Source: Chloroflexota bacterium
GTDB lineage: Bacteria; Chloroflexota; Anaerolineae; Aggregatilineales; Phototrophicaceae
DNA length: 36,412 nt
Direction of reading: 5' to 3'
NCBI GenBank assembly: GCA_026707665.1
Contig: JAPOWK010000098.1
Span: forward strand, 1-36,412
The number at the start of each line of letters is the position of its first letter. The first letter of the stretch is position 1. Positions 7,267 to 15,170 of this stretch are shown in pieces. Below the pieces are notes generated by a model. The model did not search any database, was not told where the DNA came from, and saw only the letters and a program-made list of their open reading frames with translations. Position numbers and translations under genes: made by a program.

Positions 7267-8400
7267 TCAGTCAGCCCGCGCATACTGCGCCAGGTAATCG
7301 GGATCGACATCGACGCCGAGCCCCGGCGAATCCGGCACCGCCACGCGGCCCTCTTCTATGGCGAATTTCGGCTGCGTCAGGTTCTCGCGCAGCGCGCTCT
7401 CGGAGCGGTCCATTTCCAGCATCGCCTCGGGCATGCGCAATCGCCCCGGCACGATATCGAGCGTACTGACCAGGTGCAGACCGGCGGCGAAGGCGATGCC
7501 CGTGCCCCAGCTATGCGGGATCACATTCGTCTGAAAGGCATAGGCCAGCGCCGCAATGCGCTTCGTCTCGGTCAAGCCGCCGGCGCCGCAGATATCGGGC
7601 TGGGCAATGTCGACACAGCGCCTGCTCAGCAGTTGCCGGAAGCCGGCCAGCAAGTATTCGCATTCGCCACCCGCGACCGGAATCGAAATTCGCTGACGCA
7701 GCTCGCGGTATCCTTCATAGTCTTCGGGCGAAACCGGCTCCTCGAAGAAGCCGATATCCAGCTCTTCAATCTGCCGCGCGAAACTGAGCGCCTCGCTCAG
7801 CGAATACGCGTGGTTGGCGTCCACCATCAGCTGCACGTCCGCCCCGATCGCCGCGCGCACCGCCCGCACATGCGTGACATCGGTCTCCACGCCCAACCCC
7901 ACCTTCATCTTCACGGCGCGGAAGCCCTGCGCTGCGTAAAGACGCGCCTCCTCAACCAATTTGCTGGTCAAGTCATCCGTCTCGGTGAAGTACATGCCGG
8001 TCGCATAGACCATCACCTGCTCCCGCCGGCGACCGCCCAGCAAGGTCGAAACCGGCTGACCCAGCAGCTTGCCGCGCAGGTCCCACAAAGCGATGTCGAT
8101 GGCGCTGATCGCCGCCACCAATACGCCGCGCCGCGCGTAATCCAGGGCGCGCAAGTGCATCTTGCTCCAAATCGCCTCCACCTGCAGCGGATCCTCGCCA
8201 AGCACGAGCGGCGCCAGGAACTCAACGCCGGCTTTCACCACCGTCGCCGGACCATAACCCTCGCCCCAGCCGTAACTGCCATCGGCGGCGATGACCTTGA
8301 CCATACAAATCTGCCGCGAGCGAAATTCAAACTGCGAGAAATAGAATGGCGTATCGAGCTCCTGCTCGACCACATAAGTTTCGATGCGTTCAATCTTCAT
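7267..8400 (-). CDS. Mandelate racemase/muconate lactonizing-type enzyme (enolase superfamily)
   Basis: The 377-residue protein has the full active-site set of the mandelate-racemase subgroup. K164-x-K166 lies on strand 2, metal ligands are D194 (VDANHAY), E220 (FFEEP) and E246 (GGE), and there is a D269/H296 dyad (P-H-S-W-G). An N-terminal capping domain occupies about 1-125. Members abstract the proton alpha to a carboxylate and either racemise it or dehydrate a sugar acid; the exact substrate is not readable from sequence. It is the first gene of a two-gene minus-strand operon with the PLP dehydratase, whose GTG directly follows this stop. The ATG at 8400 is conserved in position (M-K-I-E-R-I-E-T). 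Sugar-acid dehydratase is the commonest role for such genes in heterotrophs. Confidence 0.85.
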   Translation of the reverse strand: MKIERIETYVVEQELDTPFYFSQFEFRSRQICMVKVIAADGSYGWGEGYGPATVVKAGVEFLAPLVLGEDPLQVEAIWSKMHLRALDYARRGVLVAAISAIDIALWDLRGKLLGQPVSTLLGGRRREQVMVYATGMYFTETDDLTSKLVEEARLYAAQGFRAVKMKVGLGVETDVTHVRAVRAAIGADVQLMVDANHAYSLSEALSFARQIEELDIGFFEEPVSPEDYEGYRELRQRISIPVAGGECEYLLAGFRQLLSRRCVDIAQPDICGAGGLTETKRIAALAYAFQTNVIPHSWGTGIAFAAGLHLVSTLDIVPGRLRMPEAMLEMDRSESALRENLTQPKFAIEEGRVAVPDSPGLGVDVDPDYLAQYARAD

Positions 8401-8512
8401 TTCTTCGCGCTTTTCCTGCGTTAGTCAATTCGCTATAGTCTAGCCGATTCCAAGCGATTGCGCGCGAAGCGCATATCGAGAGCTTACAATCGCGGAAGTA
8501 GCGAATTGACCC

Positions 8513-9292
8513 GTGACCCAACATCAATCGTTCACCTTAGACGATACGGTCCGTCCCATCCTGCCGCAATTGACCGGCGGACTGCGCTCCAACCTGCGCG
8601 ATCAGCTCGTGGGCATCTATCTCTACGGCTCGTTAATCACCGGCGACTTCGCGCCAGGCATCAGTGATATCGATCTCGTCGTCGTCATGACGTCAAAACT
8701 CGATTCGATGCAGTTCAACGCGTTGCACAACTTGCACCAAAGCGTCGTCGAGCGCCAGCCGGAATGGCATGATCGCCTCGAGCTTGCTTATATCTCAGCG
8801 GCTGCATTGCGGACATTCCGCAGCCAAAGCAGCATCATCGGCATTATCAGCCCGGGCGAGCCCTTCCATCTGGTTGAGGCCGGCGGTGATTGGCTCATCA
8901 GTTGGTACGCGTTGCGCAAAGACGGTCTTGCCCTGTCCGGTCCGCCGATAAACGCCCTCATTGACGACATCCCGACCGATGATTACATGCAGGCTGTCGC
9001 CGAGCACATCCGCCATTATCGCCACTCGGTCAAGAAGACGCACAATAAGCAGGCTCTTTCATACATCGTGTTGACTGTCGCGCGCGGCCTGTACACCCTT
9101 GTCCACCGAAAGGCGCCTTCAAAGATCCAAGCCGCCGCCTGGGCGCAACAGCGCTATCCGCAGTGGGCCGAGCTGATTGAGCGCGCAGTGTCATGGCGCG
9201 CCAACCCGCACAGCGACCCGCTCACAGCCGAGCAGATCCGCCCCAAAGTGGCGGACTTCGTCAGTGAAATGCTTTCGCAATTGGATGACTGA
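8513..9292 (+). CDS. AadA-like nucleotidyltransferase (aminoglycoside adenylyltransferase family)
   Basis: The 259-residue protein starts at GTG 8513. The polymerase-beta-type nucleotidyltransferase signature is G39-S40 followed by S-D52-I-D54 (YGSLITGDFAPGISDIDLVV), with the third carboxylate probably in L-E-L-A-Y. An all-helical C-terminal domain (about 150-255) with A-L-S-Y-I-V-L-T-V-A-R and later E-M-L-S-Q-L corresponds to the DUF4111 part of streptomycin/spectinomycin 3''-adenylyltransferases. The architecture and length fit AadA, but distant homologues in environmental bacteria have not been shown to give resistance, so the substrate should be treated as unknown. It stands alone, divergent from the minus-strand enzyme pair. 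Confidence 0.75.
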   Translation: MTQHQSFTLDDTVRPILPQLTGGLRSNLRDQLVGIYLYGSLITGDFAPGISDIDLVVVMTSKLDSMQFNALHNLHQSVVERQPEWHDRLELAYISAAALRTFRSQSSIIGIISPGEPFHLVEAGGDWLISWYALRKDGLALSGPPINALIDDIPTDDYMQAVAEHIRHYRHSVKKTHNKQALSYIVLTVARGLYTLVHRKAPSKIQAAAWAQQRYPQWAELIERAVSWRANPHSDPLTAEQIRPKVADFVSEMLSQLDD

Positions 9293-9383
9293 GTGGAGTA
9301 AGCGCGGCTTTGCACATGTGCAAAACCTGAGTTATCATGCAGTAATAGAATGATTGCAATCGAATCAGGCTGGCGAGGGCGCA

Positions 9384-9593
9384 ATGGAGCAATATGCAAC
9401 TAGTGATGAACTTGTTGCAGTATCGGAGCCACTCGACCGGATGGAGAAAAAATTGGAGCAACTCGATCGGGTGGAGAAAAACCAGCAAACCATGATCGGT
9501 ACGCTCAACGAATTGCTTGACGCATACCGAGAGCAGCAGAGTCAACTCACCGATCACGAAGCACGGATAGATAAGCTGGAGCGAGGCAATTAG
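9384..9593 (+). CDS. Short coiled-coil protein
   Basis: The protein has 69 residues from ATG 9384 with GAGGG 4 bases upstream. An upstream in-frame TTG (9354) would add ten unlikely residues. It contains two near-repeats (EPLDRMEKKLEQL and DRVEKNQQTM) and a heptad pattern to the end (H-E-A-R-I-D-K-L-E-R). It is comparable in size and character to the pair at 4739-5214. It stops two bases before the ATT proposed as start of the lipoprotein gene, and its 3' end carries that gene's GAGG. The function is not recognised. Confidence 0.55.
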   Translation: MEQYATSDELVAVSEPLDRMEKKLEQLDRVEKNQQTMIGTLNELLDAYREQQSQLTDHEARIDKLERGN

Positions 9594-9595
9594 GA

Positions 9596-10003
9596 ATTCA
9601 CGCGCGCATCCTGATCCAGCTCGCAATCGCCCTCGCCGGCCTCGCCGCCTGCAATCTGGTGACGCCAACGCCCTTGCAGTCGCCCGTCCCAACGCCCTCA
9701 ATCCCGCAAGCGCAAATCCTCTTTCCCGCTCATAACCAGCAAGTCCTGCAAGGCATCATCTTCGACATCGAGATTCTGGCGTCGGATCCGGCCGGCGGCG
9801 TCCAGCGCGTCGAGCTTTACGTAGACGAGCAGTTGGAGCAAACCAGCGAAAGCAACGCCGAGGGTCTGCAGGACTATCGTGTCACCATGAACTGGTTCGC
9901 CAAAGAGACCGGTTGGCATAAATTTGCCGTGGTCGCCTATCGCGCCGATGGCGCCGCCAGCCACCCGCATATCATCGCGCTGGAAGTCATTCCGCCCGGC
10001 TAG
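9596..10003 (+). CDS. Lipoprotein with an Ig-like domain, apparently starting at ATT
   Basis: The frame downstream of GTG 9659 is an Ig-like beta domain (V-E-L-Y-V-D-E-Q, W-x-x-x-x-G-W-H-K-F, A-x-D-x-x-G-x-x-S), as found in Chloroflexota lipoproteins. Upstream in the same frame is a clear lipoprotein signal: R-I-L-I-Q-L-A-I-A-L-A-G-L-A-A-C-N, with lipobox LAAC and cysteine codon at 9650-9652. The frame is open only back to the TAA at 9572 and contains no ATG, GTG or TTG ahead of the signal. The best candidate is ATT 9596, nine bases after GAGG (9583-9586). This gives 135 residues with the cysteine at position 19. Either a rare ATT start is used or the start codon has mutated. A T/P-rich linker (T-P-T-P-L-Q-S-P-V-P-T-P) joins lipid anchor and domain. 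Confidence 0.6.
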   Translation: MHARILIQLAIALAGLAACNLVTPTPLQSPVPTPSIPQAQILFPAHNQQVLQGIIFDIEILASDPAGGVQRVELYVDEQLEQTSESNAEGLQDYRVTMNWFAKETGWHKFAVVAYRADGAASHPHIIALEVIPPG

Positions 10004-10088
10004 AGCGTCGGCGCGCTAAGGACGAGTCACGGTCTGTGGCGGCGCAATCCCGTGACTCGCCCATATCCTGCAGCTTCAGCAGCAGCAG

Positions 10089-10550
10089 CTACTGCGAGCG
10101 GGTGCTCTTGACAGCGCAGAAGCAGGTGAACAAATACCGGATATTCTCGTTTCTGGTGGCTACCGCCTCCGCTGGCGTAGTCTCGTCTGGCAGATCGGGC
10201 AAGTGCTGGTATTCCGGCTCCGGCAGATCATCGTCACCCAGCGATGCGGTCCAACTGTTGGCGGCAGCCTCCGCTGCGAACTGTCTGGAATAAGAAGCCG
10301 ATTGGGACCATTTGCCAATAACCACCGATTCGGACCCACTGTCTTCCGGCGGTAGGGACTGAGGCATATACTCCGGACATTCGCCACCAATGTAGGCGTA
10401 ATAGCCATCCACCCATTCACCATATTCTGCGCATTCCCAACCGGGCGCGTTGCAGCAGTTCGGCGATTCTTCCCGCGCCCCTACAAAAGAATAAGTCGAA
10501 ACTGCAAGGAAAAGGAATACTATGAATGTCAACTGCTTGATTCTACACAT
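10089..10550 (-). CDS. Secreted cysteine-containing protein of unknown function
   Basis: The 153-residue protein starts at ATG 10550 with a strong AAGGAG 8 bases upstream. Residues 1-25 form a signal peptide (basic tip, then L-T-F-I-V-F-L-F-L-A-V-S-T-Y-S-F-V-G-A). The mature part begins with a Cys-rich, aromatic segment (N-C-C-N-A-P-G-W-E-C-A ... G-E-C-P-E-Y). An acidic Pro-rich middle (L-P-E-P-E-Y-Q-H-L-P-D-L-P-D) leads to a C-terminal C-F-C pair. The even number of mature cysteines suggests disulfides outside the membrane. It lies on the opposite strand between two copies of an Ig-like lipoprotein domain. I recognise no family. Confidence 0.6.
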   Translation of the reverse strand: MCRIKQLTFIVFLFLAVSTYSFVGAREESPNCCNAPGWECAEYGEWVDGYYAYIGGECPEYMPQSLPPEDSGSESVVIGKWSQSASYSRQFAAEAAANSWTASLGDDDLPEPEYQHLPDLPDETTPAEAVATRNENIRYLFTCFCAVKSTRSQ

Positions 10551-10825
10551 GACAAAACTCCTTCTTTCCTGCTAACCTTCATAGTCAATGATAACATTCT
10601 AAGCCACAAATCGCAATCATAATGTAATATCCTCATTATTATCTGTTTACTATCCGTGGAAATGTATCATACTGGCGCTGCGAGCGCGCAATCTCTCACA
10701 ATTACTAGGCCAGAGCTGCATCACGTGAGAGATAGACCAAAACGCTCATCATCCAGGATGAATACTAGGCTGCAGCATCGCTGCAACTCTGCAAAATTGT
10801 GTGCAATACTTAAAACTAAGAATTA
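10551..10825. other. AT-rich intergenic region
   Basis: Apart from the candidate promoter at 10588-10616 I see no gene here. The sequence (aatgtaatatcctcattatt, ctgcagcatcgctgcaactctgc) is clearly more AT-rich than its surroundings. It may be the remains of the 5' part of the decayed Ig-like gene that follows, although no signal-peptide coding can be read in it. Confidence 0.5.
10588..10616 (-). promoter_or_regulatory. Candidate sigma-70-type promoter of the Cys-rich secreted gene
   Basis: On the minus strand the site reads TTGCGA (10616-10611), 17 bases, then TATCAT (10593-10588). A start about 7 bases on would leave a 5' leader of roughly 30 bases before ATG 10550 with its AAGGAG. The surrounding AT-rich sequence fits a promoter region. 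Confidence 0.4.
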
Positions 10826-11077
10826 TTGCGCGAGACACTCTCTCATTTCCTAGCGAAGACCGCGCCAGGTGGCATTCAACGCGTCGAGCTCTATGTGGAC
10901 GAGCAGCTGGAGCAAACCAGCGAAAGCGAAGCCGGCACTGTTGCCGACTATCACGTCACCATGAACTGGTTCGCCAAAAAGACCGGTTGGCATAAATTTG
11001 CCGCGATCGCCTATCGCGCCGATGGCGCCGCCAGCCACCCGCATATCATCGCGCTGGAAGTCATCCCCTCTGGCTGA
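10826..11077 (+). pseudogene. Decayed second copy of the Ig-like lipoprotein domain
   Basis: From about 10859 the frame repeats the Ig-like domain of the 9596-10003 gene with few changes: R-V-E-L-Y-V-D-E-Q-L-E-Q-T-S-E-S, then V-T-M-N-W-F-A-K-K-T-G-W-H-K-F-A, and the same I-I-A-L-E-V-I-P ending. The DNA is also close (ccgccagccacccgcatatc in both). The signal peptide, lipobox and T/P linker are missing. The open frame begins at an unconvincing TTG in unrelated AT-rich sequence. It is best read as a 5'-truncated duplicate, unlikely to be exported. Confidence 0.65.
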
Positions 11078-11162
11078 ACCTAGGAACCGGCATCTCACCC
11101 GCCGAAGCGCAAATGCTATTCTTCAGCACGGAGGAAAATAGGAAACACAGTGGTCTCAGAGA

Positions 11163-11182
11163 GGGCGACGCAAGCGTCGCCC
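11163..11182. repeat. GGGCGA-type perfect hairpin
   Basis: GGGCGACGC, loop aa, GCGTCGCCC: a 9-bp perfect stem followed by cctac. It belongs to the same family as hairpins at 24484-24503, 29182-29201 and 36156-36176, whose inner three base pairs differ but always pair. Confidence 0.7.
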
Positions 11183-11259
11183 CTACAGACCTTGCCACAG
11201 CGTGCGCGGAAGAAGCTAGCCTCCCCCATTACTATGGGGGGACCGAGGGGGGTCGCCAA

Positions 11260-12735
11260 TCAGTCGCAATCGCCCCTCGTGAAGACATAATCGGCGCTGA
11301 TCCAACCCATTAAGCCACGATAATCGATCTTGAACCAATTCGGCGTTCGCGCCAGCGCCGGTATGGTGTCGCCAAAATACCAGCCCATGACTTGCCCGGC
11401 CGGGCGCTCCCGCACATTGAGCACTTCCTTGCTGTCGATTCGGCAATTCTCCAGGGTCCTCAGGCTGTCCAGGCTGTCCGCGATCAAATGAGGATCCAAA
11501 ACCGAGGTCGGCATCAGCTGCGCGGTCGGCATCGCCGTCGGCTGCGCAGTCGGCATCGCCGTCGGCTGCGGGAGAGGCGTTGCCGTTGGCGTGATGATAT
11601 GCGTTGGCGCGCCCGGCATCAGCACCACCGTGCCGGCCCGATAAACATGGGCGCAGGTCTTGCCATCCGACCGCAGGTACGACTCCAGCGGCACCCGCAG
11701 CCGCGGGCTGTAGGCGGCGTCCAGCAGCAGCATCGAACCCATGCCGGCGAAGCACACCTCAGTATTGACCCCCAGCGGACCCCACAGATCAATCGCCTGT
11801 CGCGCGCCCTCGTCAATCACCGTCTGCTGCCCAATGCCGGCGCCGGAAACCTCGCGGAATTGAATCCAGGGTCGGTCGCTATTAACTTCGGCGCCGACGG
11901 GCAAATTTGAATGATCCTGCGTCGGGATGGGCAGGCGCCCGGGATCCCGGGTCGGCGTGGCAGTGGGGCCCGACCGTCGTGACCGTGACGATCTTGACCC
12001 CGACGATTTGCCCGAATCGCCCGATTCCTCCGACGCGGGGACGTTGATGGTTGCCGACGCAGTGTGTCTTTCATGCTCTCGATGGCCGAAGGCGACAACC
12101 GTGTATGTTGAGCCGGCCGCCCGCGATATTGCTGTTGTTCCCGTGCCGCATTGAAGTCGCGGGCCGCCGTTGACAGTGCACTCGGTCGTCGATAGCGGGC
12201 CTTCTCCGCCGCTGGTGCTCGTGGTGATCCGCAATGTCCCGCTATCCCAGTCATACGAGAGCGAAAGGCTGACTGTGAAAGGTGTACCGGTAAACGTGTC
12301 CACTCGGTTGAATGTGAAGCTATCCCAAGCCGACCATTCTGACGTGCCGCCGCTGGTGGTGACTTTGATCCGGATGCGATAGCTGGTGCCGTTCTTGCAG
12401 CAGTTGGTCGCATTTGGCGCCACCTTTAAGTCAACGCTGGTAACATGATGGCCGGGTTTTAACTCAGCGACGCTGCCGGTCGTACCGACCTGAAGCTCGA
12501 GAATGTAAGCGGTAGCGCCGGATACGGCCGTCCAACTGGCCTTGCCCCCGTCGGCGCCCGTAGTTTCATCGACGTCCAAACCGCTCGGCGCTGAAGGGAC
12601 TTGTGCGGTAGCCGGGGCCACCGCGAATATGGCCAGCAAGCAAACTAGCGAGATTATTACCGAGAAGCATCTGCTCCTGCTCCCCCGAATGCATGTTGGA
12701 CGCGGGCGAGGCAAGATGAAAGCGGATGAACTCAT
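11260..12735 (-). CDS. Secreted protein with fibronectin type III and C-terminal SH3 domains
   Basis: The 491-residue protein starts at ATG 12735 with an excellent GGAGGTGG upstream. A signal peptide (about 20-44, ending A-P-A-T-A-Q) is preceded by an unusually long basic N-tip. An FN3-like domain spans about 46-145 (S-A-P-S-G-L-D-V, Y-I-L-E-L-Q, S-Y-R-I-R-I-K-V). A second beta-rich segment reaches about 235. An S/R-rich linker, a further unclassified domain (about 270-375) and a T/P/M/Q-rich linker with a PTAQPTAM iteration follow. The C-terminal bacterial SH3 domain (about 435-488) has L-N-V-R-E-R-P, W-Y-F-G-D-T-I-P, W-x-K-I-D-Y and G-W-I-S-A-D-Y-V. SH3b domains usually bind cell wall, so a surface-attached role is likely; no enzyme motif is seen. 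Confidence 0.75.
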   Translation of the reverse strand: MSSSAFILPRPRPTCIRGSRSRCFSVIISLVCLLAIFAVAPATAQVPSAPSGLDVDETTGADGGKASWTAVSGATAYILELQVGTTGSVAELKPGHHVTSVDLKVAPNATNCCKNGTSYRIRIKVTTSGGTSEWSAWDSFTFNRVDTFTGTPFTVSLSLSYDWDSGTLRITTSTSGGEGPLSTTECTVNGGPRLQCGTGTTAISRAAGSTYTVVAFGHREHERHTASATINVPASEESGDSGKSSGSRSSRSRRSGPTATPTRDPGRLPIPTQDHSNLPVGAEVNSDRPWIQFREVSGAGIGQQTVIDEGARQAIDLWGPLGVNTEVCFAGMGSMLLLDAAYSPRLRVPLESYLRSDGKTCAHVYRAGTVVLMPGAPTHIITPTATPLPQPTAMPTAQPTAMPTAQLMPTSVLDPHLIADSLDSLRTLENCRIDSKEVLNVRERPAGQVMGWYFGDTIPALARTPNWFKIDYRGLMGWISADYVFTRGDCD

Positions 12736-12768
12736 GAATAACCACCTCCGGCTAAATCATCTCTATGC

Positions 12769-12797
12769 AATATATTGTTCCAGTTCATGTCGCGCAA
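12769..12797 (-). promoter_or_regulatory. Candidate sigma-70-type promoter of the FN3/SH3 gene
   Basis: On the minus strand: TTGCGC (12797-12792), 17 bases, TATATT (12774-12769). The -35 box matches TTGCGA of the other secreted-protein promoter at 10616. The predicted leader is about 30 bases and contains GGAGGTGG. Confidence 0.45.
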
Positions 12798-13133
12798 CTG
12801 AAATGTAATACTAATATTAGTACTGATTGCAAATTCAGAGTTGTGTATCGTTCGTTATGATATTAGCGCGTTTGTGTCATATTTAGCGCATATGCAGTAT
12901 TCAGCCCCGGGGAAAGTCCATTATGTGGGCAACAAGGAGATATATATGTACAAAGTATCCATTATGCCACTACTGCAATACTATCTGATAATATCATAGC
13001 GCTGGCTCAATAATCTCTCATATCTAGCCGGCTTCCCGGCTCGGCATCCGTGCCGCGCGCAAATTGGTCAAAAACGAAGACTGCGCTACAATTAGGCATT
13101 GCCTTGCGGAAAAGCCACAGTCCTAGCAAAGCG
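12798..13133. other. AT-rich intergenic region between divergent genes
   Basis: This gap holds no gene that I can support. It is rich in A/T words (gatattagcgcg, catatttagcgcatatgc, with ttagcgc twice 21 bases apart near 12864 and 12885; agatatatatgtac at 12943). It presumably carries the promoter of the ABC ATPase gene, but no box pair with good spacing stands out. Confidence 0.45.
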
Positions 13134-14630
13134 ATGGATATCGAACTGCGCAACATCCACAAGCGCTTTGGCGCCATCCACGCCAATAACAACATCAACG
13201 TCCGCTTCAGCCATGGGCGGATCGTCGGCATCCTCGGCGAAAATGGCGCCGGCAAATCCACCCTGATGAAAATCCTCTCCGGATTTCAACCGGCCGACCA
13301 AGGCGATATCCTGATCGACGACCGCAGAATCGACTACAAGGGTCCCACGGCCGCCATCGCCAACGGCATCGGCATGCTGCAGCAAGATCCCCTGGATGTC
13401 GGCGCATTTACCGTCTTGGAGAATTTCATCTACGGCGGCGCCGAAGGGCTTACCCTGAAGCGCGCCCGCGCCGAAGCGCAATTGAGCGAATTAACGGCGC
13501 GTTTCGGCTTTGAACTGGACCCGCATCAGCCAATTGACAACCTCTTGATCGCGCAGCGGCAGCAGCTGGAAATCATCCGTCTGTTAGCCTTGGGCGTCGA
13601 GACGCTGATTCTCGATGAACCGACCACCGGAATATCAGCCGAGCAGAAGGACATCCTTTTCGACGCCTTGCGCCGCTTGGCGCGGGATGAAGGCATGATT
13701 GTCTTGCTGGTCTCGCACAAACTCGAAGATGTGATTGACCTCTGCGATGAGGTCGTCGTCCTGCGCGCCGGCCTCCTGGTGGGCGCGATGGACATGCCGG
13801 CCAGCGACAAGAACCTGACCAGCGCGCTGATCGCGGAAACCAAAGGGCAGCTGGTCACCATGATGTTCGGCGAAGAGCTGGAAGCCCAGAGCCGCCCGCA
13901 TTATGAGATCGGCGCGCCGGTCTTCAGCGCCGACGAGCTGATCGTTCACGACCTGCGCCTTGACATGCAGCCCATTTCGCTGACGGCGCACGCCGGCGAG
14001 GTGATCGGCTTGGCGGGCCTTGGCGGCAGCGGCCAAGAGCTCTTCATGCGCGCCTGCGCCCGCCTCCAGCGCGTCAACAGCGGGGCGCTCCACTTCGATG
14101 GAGACAATATCACCAACGCGAGCTACCGGCAGTTGTTCCGCCGCGGTTGCGTATTTGGCGCTGCGGGCCGGCTGGAAGAAGGCTTGATCGCCGGCTTAAC
14201 CCTGATCGAGCACACCGCCCTGGTGGCCGACGACAAGCTGCAGATTGACTGGAAGTCGGTCGCTAAGCGCGCTGACTCGCGGATTGACCACTATCGCATC
14301 AAGGGCGCCGCCGTCGATCAAATCGAGCAGCTTTCCGGCGGCAATCAGCAGCGCATGCTCATCGGCTTGCTGCCCGACGATCCCAAGATGCTGATCCTGG
14401 AGCAGCCGACGCGGGGCTTGGATGTCGATTCAGCGCGCTGGATCTGGACGCAGCTGCTGGAACGCTGCTCGCGCGGCGCCGCCATCATCTTTAATTCCTC
14501 TGACCTGGAAGAGCTTGTCACCTACAGCGACCGTATATTCGTATTCTACGCCGGCCGCGTGCACGAGGTGCCGGACGTGAGCCAAACCAGCATCGACGAA
14601 CTGGGACATCTGATCGGGGGTGAGTTTTGA
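13134..14630 (+). CDS. ABC importer ATPase with two nucleotide-binding domains (nucleoside/simple-sugar, BMP type)
   Basis: The protein has 498 residues from ATG 13134 (M-D-I-E-L-R-N-I-H-K-R-F-G). An upstream in-frame start at 13050 adds 28 non-conserved residues. The first domain has Walker A GENGAGKST (35-43) and Walker B LILDEPTTG (about 158-166), but its signature is degenerate (L-L-I-A-Q-R-Q-Q-L). The second has a loose P-loop (GLAGLGGSGQEL, about 292-303), a good LSGGNQQR signature (400-407) and LILEQPTRGLD. This pairing is normal for the RbsA/YufO group, which powers nucleoside or simple-sugar uptake. Two matching permease genes follow at 16299 and 17414 after two unrelated genes. The basic-membrane-protein type binding protein that should serve it is not in the window. 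Confidence 0.85.
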   Translation: MDIELRNIHKRFGAIHANNNINVRFSHGRIVGILGENGAGKSTLMKILSGFQPADQGDILIDDRRIDYKGPTAAIANGIGMLQQDPLDVGAFTVLENFIYGGAEGLTLKRARAEAQLSELTARFGFELDPHQPIDNLLIAQRQQLEIIRLLALGVETLILDEPTTGISAEQKDILFDALRRLARDEGMIVLLVSHKLEDVIDLCDEVVVLRAGLLVGAMDMPASDKNLTSALIAETKGQLVTMMFGEELEAQSRPHYEIGAPVFSADELIVHDLRLDMQPISLTAHAGEVIGLAGLGGSGQELFMRACARLQRVNSGALHFDGDNITNASYRQLFRRGCVFGAAGRLEEGLIAGLTLIEHTALVADDKLQIDWKSVAKRADSRIDHYRIKGAAVDQIEQLSGGNQQRMLIGLLPDDPKMLILEQPTRGLDVDSARWIWTQLLERCSRGAAIIFNSSDLEELVTYSDRIFVFYAGRVHEVPDVSQTSIDELGHLIGGEF

Positions 14631-14678
14631 GCCGCCCGCGTTTCTTCACCGTTAAAATGCGAAACTGAAGGGGCGATG

Positions 14679-14700
14679 GACGGTCAGTGTCTACGCGATT
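14679..14700 (+). repeat. 22-bp interspersed element (copy d, degenerate right arm)
   Basis: GAC followed by GGTCAGTGTCTACGCGATT. The left arm and core are identical to copies b and c, but the right arm is GATT instead of GACC. It sits in a ggggcga-type intergenic sequence after the ATPase gene. Confidence 0.6.
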
Positions 14701-14768
14701 CTGCCCGGCGCCCAATAAGGGGATGAGTATGGTGATGTCACGATGACGACGGCAAATGGAGCATAGCC

Positions 14769-15050
14769 ATGACCAACTGGGATACCAACCCTTCAAATTC
14801 CGCGACCAGCTGGATACGACCTGCAAACTCTACTTCAAAGGGTCGTAATCCAAAGAATCCCACAAGCGGACAAAATAGGCCGACTAAACAGTTTAATCAT
14901 CAAGATCATGCACGAAGAACATGGATCGTGGCTTTGATAGTTGCATTGGTTGGAATCGGCATGCTGTTCGTAGATTTCTTACCATTTGTAACTCAAGAGA
15001 TTGCGTGGTTGTTGGTTGTTCTGATACTTGTTGTGGCAATCAAATACTAA
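14769..15050 (+). CDS. Small membrane protein of unknown function
   Basis: The 93-residue protein starts at ATG 14769 with GGAG upstream. A polar, Asn/Thr/Ser-rich N-terminal half (about 1-48) contains no cysteine or recognisable motif. Two closely spaced hydrophobic helices follow (about 52-67, I-V-A-L-I-V-A-L-V-G-I-G-M-L-F; and 78-91, A-W-L-L-V-V-L-I-L-V-V-A-I), suggesting a membrane hairpin with a soluble N-terminus. It is AT-richer than its neighbours and sits between the ABC ATPase and the molybdoenzyme. No family is recognised. Confidence 0.5.
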   Translation: MTNWDTNPSNSATSWIRPANSTSKGRNPKNPTSGQNRPTKQFNHQDHARRTWIVALIVALVGIGMLFVDFLPFVTQEIAWLLVVLILVVAIKY

Positions 15051-15079
15051 CCAGGAACTTTGGCCTAAGAAGGTCGCTC

Positions 15080-15134
15080 ATTTTAGCTCCCCTTCCCTAG
15101 CTCGCTGGGGAAGGGGCCGGGGGATGGGGTGAAA
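15080..15134. repeat. CTTCCCTAGCTCGCTGGGGAAG palindromic repeat
   Basis: ttttagctcc, then the perfect-stem region ccttccctagctcgctgggg with its complement aagggg, then ccgggggatggggtg. This intact copy shows what the interrupted copies at 18570 and 29040 look like without their insertions. Confidence 0.65.
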
Positions 15135-15170
15135 ACCAACAATCCAAATTGACCAAATACTGGAAACGCC

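Noticed and set aside
6844..8424. A 526-codon open frame on the plus strand
   Set aside because: It lies entirely opposite the enolase-superfamily and dehydratase genes, which have complete active-site motifs. The plus-strand product is H/R/Q-rich with no family pattern, an artefact of high GC.
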